This document shows, one piece after another, positions 14,528 through 14,576 of a stretch of DNA of 14,576 nucleotides. The stretch's first letter is position 1; the number at the start of each line of letters is the position of its first letter. This DNA comes from JBKHDT01 sp049974825. GTDB taxonomy: Bacteria > Pseudomonadota > Gammaproteobacteria > Halothiobacillales > Halothiobacillaceae. The notes under the pieces were generated by a model. That model was not told the origin of the DNA. It saw nothing but the letters and a program-made list of their open reading frames with translations, and searched no databases. The translations under genes were made by a program, and so were the position numbers. The DNA lies in assembly GCA_049974825.1 (NCBI GenBank), contig JBNGDJ010000063.1, positions 1-14,576 on the forward strand. Direction: 5' to 3'.

Positions 14528-14553
14528 TCTCTGCACGAATGCTTCAGATTCCC
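14523..14553 (+). repeat. Inverted-repeat element sharing its core with the left-end hairpin
   Basis: Perfect 7-bp arms GGGAATC (14523-14529) and GATTCCC (14547-14553) enclose 17 bases. The left part, GGGAATCTCTGCACGAATGC, matches the minus-strand sequence of the 43-72 hairpin at 18 of 20 positions, including an uninterrupted 13-base core. The inner stem is degenerate here, whereas in the left copy it is fully paired, so the two copies have diverged mostly on the distal side. This is consistent with a dispersed palindromic repeat (REP- or MITE-like); no transposase is near either copy. Confidence 0.7.
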
Positions 14554-14555
14554 GA

Positions 14556-14575
14556 TTGGGGCATGGATGCCCCAA
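14556..14575. repeat. 9-bp inverted repeat at the right edge
   Basis: TTGGGGCAT and ATGCCCCAA are perfect 9-base arms separated by GG, able to form a compact GC-rich hairpin. It sits upstream of the flaG promoter and could end a minus-strand transcript entering from beyond the window, but no T run follows on the minus strand. The plus-strand continuation is cut off by the window end. Confidence 0.55.
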
Positions 14576-14576
14576 A

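Noticed and set aside
14346..14575. Minus-strand frame through the right-end repeats as a small protein or a flagellin tail
   Set aside because: It runs through the inverted repeats and the sigma-28 promoter, shows no flagellin C-terminal pattern, and overlaps flaG in another frame.

Overview
The window comes from a Gram-negative, flagellated bacterium, most likely a gammaproteobacterium. Most genes are GC-rich, the flagellar genes run flaG-fliD-fliS-fliT, and a near-consensus sigma-28 promoter sits in front of flaG. I cannot fix the genus. No rRNA, tRNA, CRISPR array, intact insertion sequence or phage gene is visible.

Positions 215-7651, minus strand: an apparently complete pseudaminic acid (Pse) operon, read from right to left as pseB, pseC, pseF, a PIG-L/LmbE deacetylase, pseG, pseH, a formyltransferase-like gene, a second GNAT acetyltransferase and pseI. 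All neighbours overlap by 1-8 nt or are 2 nt apart, so they look like one translationally coupled transcript. PseB, PseC, PseH, PseG and PseI lead from UDP-GlcNAc to Pse, and PseF activates it to CMP-Pse. The deacetylase, formyltransferase and second GNAT are not needed for standard Pse5Ac7Ac and suggest a Pse with altered N-acyl groups. An 11-base poly-C tract lies across the last codons of pseH, immediately before the GTG start of the formyltransferase. Slippage there would re-terminate PseH or fuse the two proteins.

Positions 7652-9008: a divergent intergenic region, a plus-strand gene for a Rossmann-fold protein of unknown function (7882-8649), and a 359-bp gap with lower GC and three scattered copies of GACCCAA or its complement.

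Positions 9009-11507, plus strand: a large Maf/DUF115 (motility associated factor) protein, the probable flagellin glycosyltransferase that uses CMP-Pse. Its base composition is clearly poorer in GC than the pse operon.

Positions 11663-14345, minus strand: flaG, fliD (filament cap), fliS (flagellin chaperone) and a fliT-like gene, behind the sigma-28 promoter at 14449-14475. The right end holds several inverted repeats. One shares the core GGGAANNTCTGCACGAATGC with a 13-bp hairpin at the left end of the window, in opposite orientation.

Taken together this is a flagellin glycosylation island beside late flagellar genes: the pse operon makes the nucleotide sugar, Maf probably attaches it to flagellin in the cytoplasm, FliS keeps flagellin export-competent, and FliD caps the growing filament. 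The flagellin gene is not in the window; it may lie just beyond the right edge.
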